DNA of 49,595 nt from Chloroflexota bacterium (GTDB lineage: Bacteria > Chloroflexota > Dehalococcoidia > SHYB01), in assembly GCA_022572465.1 (NCBI GenBank), contig JACZVV010000007.1, positions 1 to 49,595 of the forward strand, in the 5' to 3' direction. The notes beneath the pieces were generated by a model. It saw nothing but the letters and a program-made list of their open reading frames with translations, did no database searches and had not been told where the DNA came from. Numbering within the stretch: position 1 is the first letter of the stretch; each line of letters begins with the position of its first letter. Made by a program: the position numbers and the translations under genes. This document shows positions 1 through 10,683 of the stretch, piece after piece.

Positions 1-394
1 GCATGGCCGAATCGGCCTGGGACATGCCGCCCACAATGGCGTGGGCCCGTCTTTGCGCCTCGTCAAAGCGCGTCCCCGACCTCTCCTGGACGGTCATGCT
101 CGCGGAACGGTCGAGCAGGAGGACATGCCTTCGGCCCCCCAGGACGTCCCGCGCGAAGAGCGGCTGGGCGAGGGCGAGGGTCAACAGGATTACGAAGAGA
201 ATCTGGAGTAGAAGCGAAAGGAGCTTGCGCAAGCGGGCGAAGGAAATGGAACTTTGTTCGTCGTGCAGGACGCTCTCCCAGAACAAGAGCGTCGACACCT
301 CGACCGAGCGTCGGCGCTGCTTCATTAGGTAGAGCATCGCGATGGGGATCGACAGCCCGAGAAAAAGCAAGGCCAGGGGTTGCGCGAAGGCCAT
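1..394 (-). CDS. BatA-like membrane protein with vWA domain (partial)
   Basis: This frame is open from an ATG at 394 to the window edge and is missing from the ORF track because it has no stop. The N-terminus reads MAFAQPLALLFLGLSIPIAM, a hydrophobic segment followed by a basic KQRRR stretch, then a second hydrophobic segment (LLQILFVILLTLALAQPLFA) near residues 62-81. After that comes HVLLLDRSASM, the start of a von Willebrand A domain with a DxSxS-like metal site. This order is that of BatA/aerotolerance-type proteins (PF07584 plus vWA), which are inner-membrane proteins found beside DUF58 proteins. It starts 23 bp after the DUF58 stop, so the two are probably cotranscribed. The C-terminus lies outside the window. 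Confidence 0.75.
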   Translation of the reverse strand, partial: MAFAQPLALLFLGLSIPIAMLYLMKQRRRSVEVSTLLFWESVLHDEQSSISFARLRKLLSLLLQILFVILLTLALAQPLFARDVLGGRRHVLLLDRSASMTVQERSGTRFDEAQRRAHAIVGGMSQADSAM

Positions 395-417
395 GGTTCA
401 GGTCGACCACGCGCGCA

Positions 418-2658
418 TCACTGGAGCAACTTCCCGCGCCGCAAGAGTTGTACGACGGTGTCCCGGAAAGGGACATCGGTTCGACAGCGGAAGTACCCGA
501 TCCCTTTGGAATGGCAAAATGATTCGATCGAATCGCAATACCCGTCAAAGGCCGCGCGATAGCGCTCGAGTAAGTTCTCGGTCAGCGTCACGTCGCGCGC
601 GCGCCGGGTCTCCGTATCCATGAGCCGGATATCGCCGGTCAATTCGGGCGCCACCTCCTGAGGCGACACGATCTGAATGACATAGGGGTCGAATTTCTGA
701 AAGCGGAGGGTGTTCAGCGCCTCGGTAAGGCCGGGATCGTCGAAGAGATCCGAAATCAACACGACCAGCCCGCGTTTGTACTTGCTCATCGACAGGGCCG
801 TGAGCGCCGCCTTGAGATCCGTGGGCCCCCGGGCCTGGCGTTCCTCGAGAAAGCTCAAAAGGCGAAACACCTTTCCCTTCCCGCGGAGCCGCAACACGTC
901 CGCCGCCGACCGCGCGAGGGTTTGAGCGAAGGGTATTACCGTGACGCGGTCCAGGCTCACGAGACCTAAGTAGCCAATCGCCGCGGCGAGACGACGGGCG
1001 TAATGAAACTTGTACGGCGCCCCGAAGTCCATGGATTTCGAACAATCCAGGAGAATGTAGATCTGGAGATCTTCCTCTTCCTCGTAGAGTTTCAAAAAGA
1101 GGTGTTCCGTTCGAAAGAACACGCCCCAATCGATATGGCGGAAGTCGTCGCCCGGCGCGTAGGACCGGTGATCGGCGAATTCGACGCCCATCCCCTTCTG
1201 GCGACTGCGGCGCTCGGCGTTCAACTGGCCCGTGAGGATCTTCCGCGCGACGACGTGGAGGTATTCGAGTGTCTCGAGAAAACCCTCGCCGAACAGGGCT
1301 TCGTCCCGTGGCGTTACCGGCGCCTCATAGGCGGCGCACAGGAGGTGCGGTTTCAGGACGTAGGGGTTGGCCGGGGCAATCAGGGCGTTCTCGTGGGACT
1401 TGCCGAAGAAGGCGTTCGGATGCCGCATCAAGTACTGGTCCAGCGGATTGTCCGCGGCGATGAGAATGCTCAAGGACCGCTCGCCGTGCCTGCCGCTGCG
1501 CCCGGCCTGCTGCCACGCGCTGGCCTGGGTTCCGGGATATCCGTTGAGCACCGTGGCATCGAGGTCGCCGATGTCGATCCCCAGCTCCAAGGCGTTGGTA
1601 GCGGAGACCGCGACCAGCGAACCCTCGAAAAGCTCCCGCTCGATCCTGCGCCGGTCTTCCGGCAGGTAACCGGCACGGTAGGGCTTGACTCGCTCCGCCA
1701 AGGCCGCGTCGTCCTCGCGCAGCCGGTCCCGCACGTACACGTAGACCAGCTCGGCCAGCTTCCTCGTGCGGCTGAACGTGATCGTTCGGACCCCTTGGCG
1801 CGCCAGCTCCGACATCGCGTGGGTCGCCTCAGAGTTGTGGCTGCGCCGGGCCGTCTTCGCCTCGTCGATCAGCGGCGGGTTCCACATCACGAAGTCTTTG
1901 CCGCCGTAGGGTGCGCCGTCGTCGTCGATCACCTCAAATGGAAGCCCGGCCAGATTCTCGGCGTGCTCGCCGGGGTTCGCGATGGTCGCCGAACACATGA
2001 CGAATTTGGGAGCGGCGCCATACAGGGCGCAGATGCGGCGCAGGCGCCGAATCACGTTGGCCACGTGGGAGCCGAACACGCCCCGGTAGACGTGGGACTC
2101 GTCGAAGACAACGTACTCCAGGTGGCGAAAGAAGCCTCGCCACATCTGATGGTTGGGCAGAATTCCCAGGTGCAGCATGTCGGGGTTGGTCAGCAGCACC
2201 TGGGCCGACCGCCTCACTTCGCCCCGCTCCTCCGGCGCCGTATCGCCGTCGTAGGTCGCGCACCGGAGGCCGCCTGGCAGAAACGCGCCGAGCTCTTGGA
2301 GCTTGCGGAGCTGGTCCTGGGCCAACGCTTTCGTGGGAAAGACGTACAGGGCGCGGGCGCTGCGGCTTTTCCGCACGGACTCCAGGACCGGCAGGTGGTA
2401 GCACAAGCTCTTCCCGCTGGCGGTGGAGGTCGCCACGATCACGTGGCGGCCGGCGCGCAGCGCGTCGATTGCCCGGGCCTGGTGGCTGTAGAGCGGCAGC
2501 AGACCCAAGCCTTGAAGGTGACGCTCCAGGTCTGGCAGAAGCGGCCGCTCCGAATCGCGATAACGAGCCGGCCGTTCCGGTATATCCTCGACGTGGACGA
2601 CCTGGCCCCGATACCAGTCTTGACTCCGGAGGTGTTGCAGGAACGCGCCGGTGTCCAT
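418..2658 (-). CDS. Chimeric protein: MrfA/YprA-type DEAD-box helicase N-half fused to a DUF58 protein
   Basis: 746 aa. Residues 1-457 are a superfamily 2 helicase of the YprA/MrfA type: Walker A TSTASGKS (77-84), DESH (186-189), SAT (223-225) and motif VI QQAGRSGR (383-390). The usual C-terminal DUF1998 zinc domain is absent. At about residue 458 (near nt 1285) the sequence passes straight into a complete DUF58 protein beginning FLETLEYLHVV, with the family hallmark GVEFADHRSYAPGDDFRHIDW (489-509, the last residues of which are DFRHIDW) and a vWA-like core containing ILLDCSKSM (535-543). DUF58 proteins normally sit with MoxR ATPases and BatA-like proteins, and a BatA-like gene follows here. 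No start codon is needed at the junction because the frame is continuous. It is either a true gene fusion or deletion, or an assembly join. Confidence 0.7.
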   Translation of the reverse strand: MDTGAFLQHLRSQDWYRGQVVHVEDIPERPARYRDSERPLLPDLERHLQGLGLLPLYSHQARAIDALRAGRHVIVATSTASGKSLCYHLPVLESVRKSRSARALYVFPTKALAQDQLRKLQELGAFLPGGLRCATYDGDTAPEERGEVRRSAQVLLTNPDMLHLGILPNHQMWRGFFRHLEYVVFDESHVYRGVFGSHVANVIRRLRRICALYGAAPKFVMCSATIANPGEHAENLAGLPFEVIDDDGAPYGGKDFVMWNPPLIDEAKTARRSHNSEATHAMSELARQGVRTITFSRTRKLAELVYVYVRDRLREDDAALAERVKPYRAGYLPEDRRRIERELFEGSLVAVSATNALELGIDIGDLDATVLNGYPGTQASAWQQAGRSGRHGERSLSILIAADNPLDQYLMRHPNAFFGKSHENALIAPANPYVLKPHLLCAAYEAPVTPRDEALFGEGFLETLEYLHVVARKILTGQLNAERRSRQKGMGVEFADHRSYAPGDDFRHIDWGVFFRTEHLFLKLYEEEEDLQIYILLDCSKSMDFGAPYKFHYARRLAAAIGYLGLVSLDRVTVIPFAQTLARSAADVLRLRGKGKVFRLLSFLEERQARGPTDLKAALTALSMSKYKRGLVVLISDLFDDPGLTEALNTLRFQKFDPYVIQIVSPQEVAPELTGDIRLMDTETRRARDVTLTENLLERYRAAFDGYCDSIESFCHSKGIGYFRCRTDVPFRDTVVQLLRRGKLLQ

Positions 2659-2710
2659 CAGATGCTATCGTTCATGAGCTGGCGAGTCCGTTGACCGGCC
2701 GCCGGTTGCA

Positions 2711-3004
2711 CTAGGGTCCGTCCAGAATCTCGATCTCGTAGTCCAGAATCTCGATCTCGCCGTGAGTCTTCTCGACGAACCGGATCACGCTGGAGATCAT
2801 CGAGTTGGCGTGCCGCCCATCGTTGCTGACACAGGTGACGCCCAACGTGATCCGCTGCCACGAGTCCATGTGGTCGACTTCCGCAACCGACACGTTGAAC
2901 TTGGTCCGGAGGCGTGAGACGACCGAGTGAACGACCCGTCGTTTGCCCTTGAGGTTGTCGTTGCCGGGCAGACGCAGGCTTAGTCGGAGGAGACCGATGT
3001 GCAT
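2711..3004 (-). CDS. DUF503 (YlxP-like) protein
   Basis: 97 aa, beginning MHIGLLRLSLRLPGNDNLKG and containing KGKRRVVHSVVSRLRTKFNV, AEVDHMDSWQRITLG and VSNDGRHANSMI, all typical of DUF503 (PF04456). Family members are small alpha/beta proteins of about 90-100 aa often found near translation and ribosome-assembly genes; the biochemical role is not settled. The C-terminus ends in a 21-bp tandem duplication that encodes EILDYEIEILD. A perfect TATAAT lies 8 nt before the ATG. It is followed 52 bp later by the helicase-DUF58 gene on the same strand. Confidence 0.85.
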   Translation of the reverse strand: MHIGLLRLSLRLPGNDNLKGKRRVVHSVVSRLRTKFNVSVAEVDHMDSWQRITLGVTCVSNDGRHANSMISSVIRFVEKTHGEIEILDYEIEILDGP

Positions 3005-3012
3005 GACGCACC

Positions 3013-3018
3013 ATTATA
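3013..3018 (-). promoter_or_regulatory. -10 box for the DUF503 gene, almost leaderless
   Basis: On the minus strand TATAAT is followed by 8 nt and then the ATG at 3004. With the usual 6-7 nt from the -10 box to the start of transcription, the 5' leader would be only 1-2 nt. A weak TTGCTT lies 19 nt upstream. Confidence 0.5.
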
Positions 3019-3109
3019 GAGGAGCCTGCACCGTCCGAAGCAAGGCCGCGGCGGCAGTGCCGAGTTCGTGCCGAACGCGCTGTGGAAGAGGGGAGCCGGC
3101 GAGTCTACG

Positions 3110-3138
3110 TTGACGCTCCCGAGGGAAGTCGCTAGAAT
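3110..3138 (+). promoter_or_regulatory. Sigma70-type promoter of menG-rex
   Basis: TTGACG (3110-3115), a 17-nt spacer and TAGAAT (3133-3138). It lies upstream of the ATG at 3185 and rules out the longer ORF start at 3068. The predicted start of transcription is near 3145, leaving a leader of about 40 nt. Confidence 0.7.
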
Positions 3139-3155
3139 TGTGACAACTTTTACAA
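3138..3155 (+). promoter_or_regulatory. Candidate Rex operator
   Basis: TTGTGACAACTTTTACAA is an 18-bp dyad that differs at one position from the Rex consensus TTGTGA-N6-TCACAA. It overlaps the last base of the -10 box and the start of transcription, the expected place for repression. The second gene downstream is rex itself, so redox (NADH/NAD+) autoregulation is likely. Confidence 0.75.
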
Positions 3156-3184
3156 TCTTTCGTCTCCTCCCGTCGAATTCATCA

Positions 3185-3934
3185 ATGCAATTTCGCGATC
3201 ACCACGACAAGACCCGCTACGTGAACCGGATGTTCGGTCGGATTGCGTCGCGGTACGACTGGGGAAACCGGGTGCTGAGCCTGGGCCGCGACCAGTCTTG
3301 GCGTCGACGCGCGGTGGACATGTTGGACCCGACACCCGACCACTGGGTCCTCGATGTTGGGGCGGGGACCGGCGACCTTTCACTGTACCTCGCGCGCCGG
3401 GCGGGAGCCGTGGTGGCCCTGGACTTCTCCCAGCGCATGATGGGGATCGGCGTGGGCAAAGCCGCCACGTCGGGTGTCCAAGACAGAGTCTGTTTCGTGG
3501 CCGCCGACGCCTTGCGCCTCCCCTTTGCCGACGATAGCTTCGACGGAACGGCGGTCGCGTTTACGATCCGAAACTTCGTGTCCCTCGACGACGGCTTGGC
3601 TGAGATTCACCGGGTCCTCAGGCCCGGTGGACGCCTGGTGTGCCTGGAGTTCACCCGCCCGCCATCCTCCCTCCTCAACTGGCTGTACCAGCCGTACCTC
3701 AAATATCTCGTCCCCCTCATCGGTGGGGGGATCAGCGGCGATCGCGATGCGTACCGATACCTGGCGGCGTCGATCAATGCCTTCCCGGTGGCGGAAGAGC
3801 TGGCAGGGGCAATGCGCGATGCGGGATTCATGAAGGTGGAGTGGCGTTACCTGAACATGGCGACCGTCGCCATCCACGTCACCCACAAGGATGCCTCGCC
3901 CGTTCCGCAACCGCAGGCAGGGACGCCCTCGTGA
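3185..3934 (+). CDS. menG: Demethylmenaquinone methyltransferase (UbiE/MenG family)
   Basis: 249 aa from the ATG at 3185. The product is a class I SAM-dependent methyltransferase that performs the C-methylation completing menaquinone (or ubiquinone) synthesis. The sequence shows the family start YVNRMFGRIASRYDWGN, the SAM-binding motif VLDVGAGTGDLS, the acidic loop VVALDFSQRMM and the UbiE signature FTIRNF followed by EIHRVLRPGG. The ORF-track start at 3068 is rejected because it lies upstream of the promoter. It is the first gene of an operon with rex, whose GTG overlaps the TGA stop. Pairing a quinone-synthesis gene with a redox-sensing repressor makes functional sense. In an organism of this kind menaquinone is the probable product. 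Confidence 0.9.
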   Translation: MQFRDHHDKTRYVNRMFGRIASRYDWGNRVLSLGRDQSWRRRAVDMLDPTPDHWVLDVGAGTGDLSLYLARRAGAVVALDFSQRMMGIGVGKAATSGVQDRVCFVAADALRLPFADDSFDGTAVAFTIRNFVSLDDGLAEIHRVLRPGGRLVCLEFTRPPSSLLNWLYQPYLKYLVPLIGGGISGDRDAYRYLAASINAFPVAEELAGAMRDAGFMKVEWRYLNMATVAIHVTHKDASPVPQPQAGTPS

Positions 3935-4590
3935 GCACAGCGGCCGGCGGCGGATCGGTTCCCATCCCGGAGGTGGTGATCGTGCGGCTGCCCCTGTATG
4001 TGCGGGTATTGACCCAGTTGCGAGACGGGGGGACCGAGGTCGTAAGCTCGCGGGAGCTGGGAACGCGGCTGGGGGTAACCCCGGCGCAGATCCGCAAAGA
4101 CCTCAGCTATTTCGGCCGCTTCGGCAAACAGGGCCGCGGGTACAACGTGAGCTTTCTCGTCGGCGAGCTGCGACGGGTCCTGGGCTTGGACCGGGAGTGG
4201 AATACCGCCGTCATCGGCGTCGGCCGGCTAGGACGCGCGATCATCAACTATCCTGGTTTCGAGCCCGAGGGATTCCGGGTCGTCGCCGCTTTCGACGCCG
4301 ATCCAGACCAGGTGGGCCGTCACTTTGGAAACGTGCGAGTCCGGTCGACGTCAGACCTGGATCGAGCGATCGTGGACGAGGCCATCGACATCGCCATCGT
4401 TGCCGTTCCGGCGGCCGAGGCCCAGGACGTCATCGACTCCCTGGTCAAATGCGGCATCAAGGCCATCCTCAACTATGCCCCGATCGCGCCCCAGGTCCCC
4501 GACGAGGTCAAGGTGAGGAACATCGACCCCGTTCTCGGTCTGCAGACGATGACCTACCATCTCAAGACCATGGGGTCTGACCGGACGTAA
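3931..4590 (+). CDS. rex: Redox-sensing transcriptional repressor Rex
   Basis: 219 aa, starting at a GTG that overlaps the menG stop (GTGA). The N-terminal winged helix contains LGVTPAQIRKDLSYFGRFGKQGRGY (family DNA-binding region, about residues 47-71) and the Rossmann part contains IGVGRLGRAI (about 95-104), the NAD(H)-binding loop. The end, LGLQTMTYHL, matches the swapped C-terminal helix of Rex dimers. Rex binds DNA when the NADH/NAD+ ratio is low and releases on NADH binding, controlling respiratory and fermentative genes. The length matches the family (about 210 aa). Two candidate operators are present in this window, at its own promoter and at the atp operon. Confidence 0.95.
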   Translation: MSTAAGGGSVPIPEVVIVRLPLYVRVLTQLRDGGTEVVSSRELGTRLGVTPAQIRKDLSYFGRFGKQGRGYNVSFLVGELRRVLGLDREWNTAVIGVGRLGRAIINYPGFEPEGFRVVAAFDADPDQVGRHFGNVRVRSTSDLDRAIVDEAIDIAIVAVPAAEAQDVIDSLVKCGIKAILNYAPIAPQVPDEVKVRNIDPVLGLQTMTYHLKTMGSDRT

Positions 4591-4612
4591 CCGGCGTGCC
4601 TCCGGAGGACGG

Positions 4613-5053
4613 CTACCCGCCGCGGGAGACGGGCGGGGCGCCTGCGGTCCGGCGCCTGCGGGCTACCTTCACCCGGACCTGGGCCCGATGGAGGGATTGC
4701 ACGGCCCGTTCCAGGTCGACAGCCGAAGCCCGCGACTGAATGCGTTCCCGAGCGAGCGTGACGGCCTCTTCCGCGCGGGCGATGTCGATCTCGTCGTCGC
4801 GCTCGGCGGCGTCGGCGAGGATGATGACCCTGTTGTTTCGTACTTCGAGAAACCCGCCGCTGACAACGATCGTTTCCTCCTCCGCCGCGCCATGCTTGAG
4901 CCGAATCGCGCCCGGCGCCAGCGCGGTGATTAGCGGCGCATGGCGAGGAAGGATGCCCAGCTGCCCCTCGGCGCCGGGCGCGATCACCATGTCGGCCTCT
5001 GTCTCCAGGACCGTCCGCTCGGCCGTCACGATCTCCACTCGAAGCGTTGCCAT
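4613..5053 (-). CDS. atpC: ATP synthase epsilon subunit
   Basis: About 146 aa. The beta-sandwich start ATLRVEIVTAERTV and the segment GQLGILPRHAPLITAL are typical of the F1 epsilon subunit, followed by a C-terminal helical domain rich in Ala/Arg. Epsilon belongs to the central stalk and can inhibit ATP hydrolysis. The ORF track begins at a TTG two codons earlier, but the ATG at 5053 with GGGGAC upstream is the better start. It is the last gene of the atp operon, and its 3' end converges on rex with only 22 bp between the stops. Confidence 0.93.
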   Translation of the reverse strand: MATLRVEIVTAERTVLETEADMVIAPGAEGQLGILPRHAPLITALAPGAIRLKHGAAEEETIVVSGGFLEVRNNRVIILADAAERDDEIDIARAEEAVTLARERIQSRASAVDLERAVQSLHRAQVRVKVARRRRTAGAPPVSRGG

Positions 5054-5086
5054 GATCAACCGTCCCCAGCAGCGTCCGCTGCGCCG

Positions 5087-6517
<1,431 letters not shown>

Positions 6518-6703
6518 TCACCAGAACCCCCTCGTCGCTCCGTCGTCTCAAATAAATCCGATTCTGCGGTTGGCTTTCTTCAACCTTCCCCGGTCTCGAC
6601 CAACGTCTGCTTTCAATCAATCACGATCCATTCGATGGAGAGCCTTTCGGGATCGATGGTTGTCGACGATCGAGCCCCGGCAATATTCTTTCGTCTTCCA
6701 CGC

Positions 6704-7564
6704 CTATCCCTCCAGCGCCGCGACGCCTCCCACGATGTCCAAGAGCTCGCCGGTGATCATCGCCTGCCGCGCTTTGTTCAGCTCCAGCGTCAGGTCTTCG
6801 ACCATCTCGCTGGCGTTGTCCGTGGCGGCGCGCATCGCCACCATGCGGGCCGACTGCTCACTGGCGTTGGCCTCCAGCATCGCCTGATAGATCTGCATGT
6901 CCACGAACCGGGGCAGCAGCGTCGCCAGCACGGCCAGGCTGTCGGGCTCGTAGATGTAGTCGACGCCCGCGCTGGCTTCGTCCTTCGCAGCCTCCACCGG
7001 GATCAACTGACGCAGGGTCGGCTGCTGGTTCATCGTCGAAACGAAGAGGGCGAACATGACGTAGACCCGATCGACAGCGCCGGACGTGTAGTCGTCGACC
7101 ACGAGACGCGAGATGGGCAGGATGTCGCCCACGGTCACGTGATCGGCGAGATCGGTGAACACGGCTCGCACGTCCTGCCCATGGCGCACCATGAAGTCCC
7201 GGCCCTTCTTGCCGATGGTGATGACGTTGACCTTGACCCGTTCTTCCAGGATGAACTGCGTCGACCGCCGGTTCAGGTTGTTGTTGAGTCCGCCGGCGAG
7301 GCCACGGTCCGGCGTGATGTGCAGCAGCTGGATGGTGTTGACCTCGCGCCTCTCCTGCAACGGATGGCTCTCGTCCAGGCCCTGGGTTTGAGCCGTCAGA
7401 TTGCTGAGCACTTGCCGCATCTTCTCCGCGTAGGGCCGGCCGGCCAGCACCTGCTGCTGGGCGCGGCGCATCTTGGACGCCGCGATCATCTCCATGGCCC
7501 GGGTGATCTTGGCGGTGTTCTCGACGCTTCGGACGCGCCGCCGTATGGTCCTGATGTTAGGCAT
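6704..7564 (-). CDS. atpG: ATP synthase gamma subunit
   Basis: 286 aa. The N-terminal helix IRTIRRRVRSVENTAKITRAMEMIA and the C-terminal block MRAATDNASEMVEDLTLELNKARQA are the two conserved coiled-coil halves of the gamma rotor shaft. The middle contains TPDRGLAGGLNNN. It starts 3 nt after the atpA stop, so translation is probably coupled. Confidence 0.96.
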   Translation of the reverse strand: MPNIRTIRRRVRSVENTAKITRAMEMIAASKMRRAQQQVLAGRPYAEKMRQVLSNLTAQTQGLDESHPLQERREVNTIQLLHITPDRGLAGGLNNNLNRRSTQFILEERVKVNVITIGKKGRDFMVRHGQDVRAVFTDLADHVTVGDILPISRLVVDDYTSGAVDRVYVMFALFVSTMNQQPTLRQLIPVEAAKDEASAGVDYIYEPDSLAVLATLLPRFVDMQIYQAMLEANASEQSARMVAMRAATDNASEMVEDLTLELNKARQAMITGELLDIVGGVAALEG

Positions 7565-7567
7565 GGG

Positions 7568-9079
7568 CTAGTAGGGCACCGACTCCTTGAACTCGCCGAC
7601 GGCCTTCTTGATGGCCTCTTCGGTCTCGGGAGAAAGGTCGCCGGACTCCTCGATGGCCTGCCGAATCTCAGGGTGGTTGGTGCGCAGGAACTCGGTGAAG
7701 GCGGTGTCGAAAGCGGTGCACTTCTCGATCGGCACGTCGTCCAGATAGCCGTTGACCACCGCATAGAGCAACGAGACCTGGTCCCCCAGGCGGTAAGGAG
7801 CGTACTGCCCCTGCTTCAGAATCTCGGTGATGCGCTGGCCTCGCTCCAGCTGGTTGCGCGTGACGGCGTCCAGGTCGGAGGTGCCGAACTGGGCGAAAGC
7901 CGCCAGCGCCCGGAACTGGGCCAGGTCCAGGCGCAGGCCGCCCGAGACCTTTTTCATCGCCTTGGTCTGGGCCGCGCCGCCGACCCGGGAGACGGACAGG
8001 CCAACGTTCATCGCCGGCCGGATACCGGCGTTGAACAGGTCGGTCTCCAGGTAGATCTGGCCGTCGGTGATGGAGATGACGTTGGTGGGGATGTAGGCCG
8101 ACACGTCGCCGGCCTGCGTCTCGATCACCGGCAGGGCCGTCAGCGAGCCGCCGCCCTCCTCATCGCTCATCCTGGCGGAACGCTCCAGCAGACGGCTATG
8201 GAGATAGAAGACATCCCCTGGGTAGGCCTCCCGGCCCGGCGGACGGCGCAGCAAGAGCGACATCTGCCGGTAGGCCCAGGCGTGCTTGGACAGATCGTCG
8301 TAGATGATCAGGGCGTCCTTGCCCTGCTCCATGAAGTATTCGCCGATGGCGCAGCCGGCGTAGGGCGCCATGTACTGGAGGGCGGCCGACTCCGCGGCGT
8401 TGGCGGTCACGACGATGGTGTGCTCCATGGCGCCGTAACGATCGAGGGTGCCCACCGTCTGGGCGACCTTCGACGCCTTCTGGCCAATGGCCACGTAGAT
8501 GCAGATCAGGTCGCCGCCCTTTTGATTGATGATGGTGTCGATAGCCACGGCGGACTTGCCCGTGGAGCGATCACCGATGATGAGCTCGCGCTGGCCCCGC
8601 CCGATGGGGATCATGGCGTCGATGGCCTTGATCCCCGTCTGGACCGGCTTGTCCACCGCCTGACGCGCGATCACGTTGGGCGCCACGCGCTCCACCGGCC
8701 GCGAGGAGGACGCCTTGATCGGCCCGCGTCCGTCTATCGGTTCACCCAAGGCGTTGACCACCCGTCCGATCAGCTCGTCGCCCACCGGCACCTCGGCGAC
8801 GCGGCCCGTGGTCCGGACCTCGTCCCCTTCCTTCACCTCCTCGTCGGCGCCGAAGATCACCGCGCCGACGGTCTCCTCCTCCAGGTTCAGCGCCATGCCG
8901 ATGATGCCGCCGGCGAACTCCACCAGCTCCCCATAGCGCACGCCGGCAAGCCCGTGAATGCGGGCGATGCCGTCGCCGACCTCGACGACGGCGCCAACGT
9001 CCACCATCGCGGCGGAGACGCCGTAATGCTCGATCTGCTGCTTGATGATCGCAGCGATGTCCTGTCCTTTGACTGCCAT
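7568..9079 (-). CDS. atpA: ATP synthase alpha subunit
   Basis: 503 aa, normal length. Non-catalytic nucleotide-binding F1 subunit: P-loop GDRSTGKS (169-176), ATP synthase alpha/beta signature region [17 protein letters not shown] with the arginine finger (SVSRVG), and the N-terminal beta-barrel segment [11 protein letters not shown]. It lies between atpH and atpG in canonical order. Confidence 0.97.
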   Translation of the reverse strand: MAVKGQDIAAIIKQQIEHYGVSAAMVDVGAVVEVGDGIARIHGLAGVRYGELVEFAGGIIGMALNLEEETVGAVIFGADEEVKEGDEVRTTGRVAEVPVGDELIGRVVNALGEPIDGRGPIKASSSRPVERVAPNVIARQAVDKPVQTGIKAIDAMIPIGRGQRELIIGDRSTGKSAVAIDTIINQKGGDLICIYVAIGQKASKVAQTVGTLDRYGAMEHTIVVTANAAESAALQYMAPYAGCAIGEYFMEQGKDALIIYDDLSKHAWAYRQMSLLLRRPPGREAYPGDVFYLHSRLLERSARMSDEEGGGSLTALPVIETQAGDVSAYIPTNVISITDGQIYLETDLFNAGIRPAMNVGLSVSRVGGAAQTKAMKKVSGGLRLDLAQFRALAAFAQFGTSDLDAVTRNQLERGQRITEILKQGQYAPYRLGDQVSLLYAVVNGYLDDVPIEKCTAFDTAFTEFLRTNHPEIRQAIEESGDLSPETEEAIKKAVGEFKESVPY

Positions 9080-9117
9080 GACCTTTGCTCCCTCACTCAG
9101 TCCGGGGGCCGCACCGG

Positions 9118-9663
9118 TTACGCCAAATCCTCGACCAGGCTCCGGCGCAGGCCCCGGAGCGTGCTCTGAACGCTCCCATCGAGGACCCGATCGCCGACCC
9201 GGATCACCATCCCTCCCACGATTTCAGGGTCGACCCGCTGGGTGACGCGGACGTCTTTGCCGGTCGCCTCGGCGAGGGCCTTGGTGAGCTGATCGACGCG
9301 ATCCTTGGTAAGCTCCACCGCGGTGACGACGTCCGCCCGCAGGATGCCGTGATGCCCGTCCATCAGCCGGCGGAACTCCTCGGCCACCAGCGGCGCCAAC
9401 ACTTGAAGCCGCCCTTTGACCATGAGGATCGTCGCCAGATTCAACGCGCCGTCGCTGATGCCCGGCAGCGTCTCGGCAACGATCTTGCGCTTCTCCTCCA
9501 CCGCCAGCCGTGGATTCTCCACCAGCGCCAGGAACTCGGCGTTGGCGGCAGCCTCGGCCAGGCTGTCCAGATCGTCCTGCCACTGATCGAAGCGGTCGGC
9601 CTCCTGGGCGATCTCGAAGACCGCCTGAGCGTACCGTTTGGCTGAAGAGCCTCGTGCCGGCAC
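9118..9663 (-). CDS. atpH: ATP synthase delta subunit
   Basis: 181 aa from a GTG preceded by AAAGGAG. The start [21 protein letters not shown] and the C-terminal signature [22 protein letters not shown] are typical of the OSCP/delta family, which links F1 to the b-subunit stator. It lies 38 bp before atpA. Confidence 0.94.
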   Translation of the reverse strand: MPARGSSAKRYAQAVFEIAQEADRFDQWQDDLDSLAEAAANAEFLALVENPRLAVEEKRKIVAETLPGISDGALNLATILMVKGRLQVLAPLVAEEFRRLMDGHHGILRADVVTAVELTKDRVDQLTKALAEATGKDVRVTQRVDPEIVGGMVIRVGDRVLDGSVQSTLRGLRRSLVEDLA

Positions 9664-9747
9664 CAGCTACTCCTTTGCCTTCCCGTTCCCCGGGCTATCC
9701 GCAGATCCGACGGCGGTTCCTCGTTCCGGCTTCTCCGTTCCTCCTCG

Positions 9748-10245
9748 TCAGTTCCTGCCGATGTTGCCGCTCTCCTGCAACACCTCGTCGATGAGCTGCC
9801 GGTGTCGCTCGACATCCAACGACGTCCGGATCACGCGCTCCGCGGCCGAGACCGTGAGGTCGGCAAACTGACGGCGCAGCTCCTCCATGGCCTCATCGCG
9901 CTCTCGCTGCACCTCTGCGCGCCCCCGTTCGATGATCGCATCGGCCTCGGTCCGGGCTTGGGACCGCGCCTCCTCCCGCACTCGGTCGGCCACCTCGGTT
10001 GCCTGAGCAACGATGTTGCGACCTTCCTGGCGGGCGGCGTCGATCTGCTGCTTCACCTGCTCCTCGGCCTGAGCGCTCTCTTGCTGGAGCTGCTCGGCCT
10101 GCTCCAGGCTATCCTTGATCCGCTGCGACCGTTGGTCCAGCATCCGAAGGACCGGCTTGTAGAGGACCACGTACAGGATCCCCAGCAGCAGGCCGAAGTT
10201 GATAATCTGGGCGATCAGGCCCGGAAGGTTAATTCCCAGTCCCAA
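9748..10245 (-). CDS. atpF: ATP synthase b subunit
   Basis: About 165 aa from a TTG at 10245, with GGAAAGGGG positioned just upstream. The alternative is the ATG at 10305 (185 aa, the ORF-track start), whose extra 20 residues (PNRFEALGPELG) look unlike the family. One membrane segment (LIAQIINFGLLLGILYVVLY) is followed by a long highly charged coiled coil (EQAEQLQQESAQAEEQVKQQ) that forms the peripheral stalk. The end, ERVIRTSLDVERHRQLIDEV, binds delta. Confidence 0.92.
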   Translation of the reverse strand: MGLGINLPGLIAQIINFGLLLGILYVVLYKPVLRMLDQRSQRIKDSLEQAEQLQQESAQAEEQVKQQIDAARQEGRNIVAQATEVADRVREEARSQARTEADAIIERGRAEVQRERDEAMEELRRQFADLTVSAAERVIRTSLDVERHRQLIDEVLQESGNIGRN

Positions 10246-10319
10246 CGCGCACCCCTTTCCATCCGGACCGAGTTCGGGGCCCAGGGCCTCGAACCGGTTC
10301 GGCAATCATCGCCGGGCCG

Positions 10320-10610
<291 letters not shown>

Positions 10611-10683
10611 CTACAGACTCTTTGCTTCCACGTTCGTTGTGCTCGGAGTGGCTGTCATAGACCGGGCCGGGTTGGACAGGCGC

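Noticed and set aside
1003-2694. 563-aa plus-strand ORF opposite the helicase-DUF58 gene
   Set aside because: Antisense shadow with no recognisable domain; the minus-strand frame has all helicase and DUF58 motifs.
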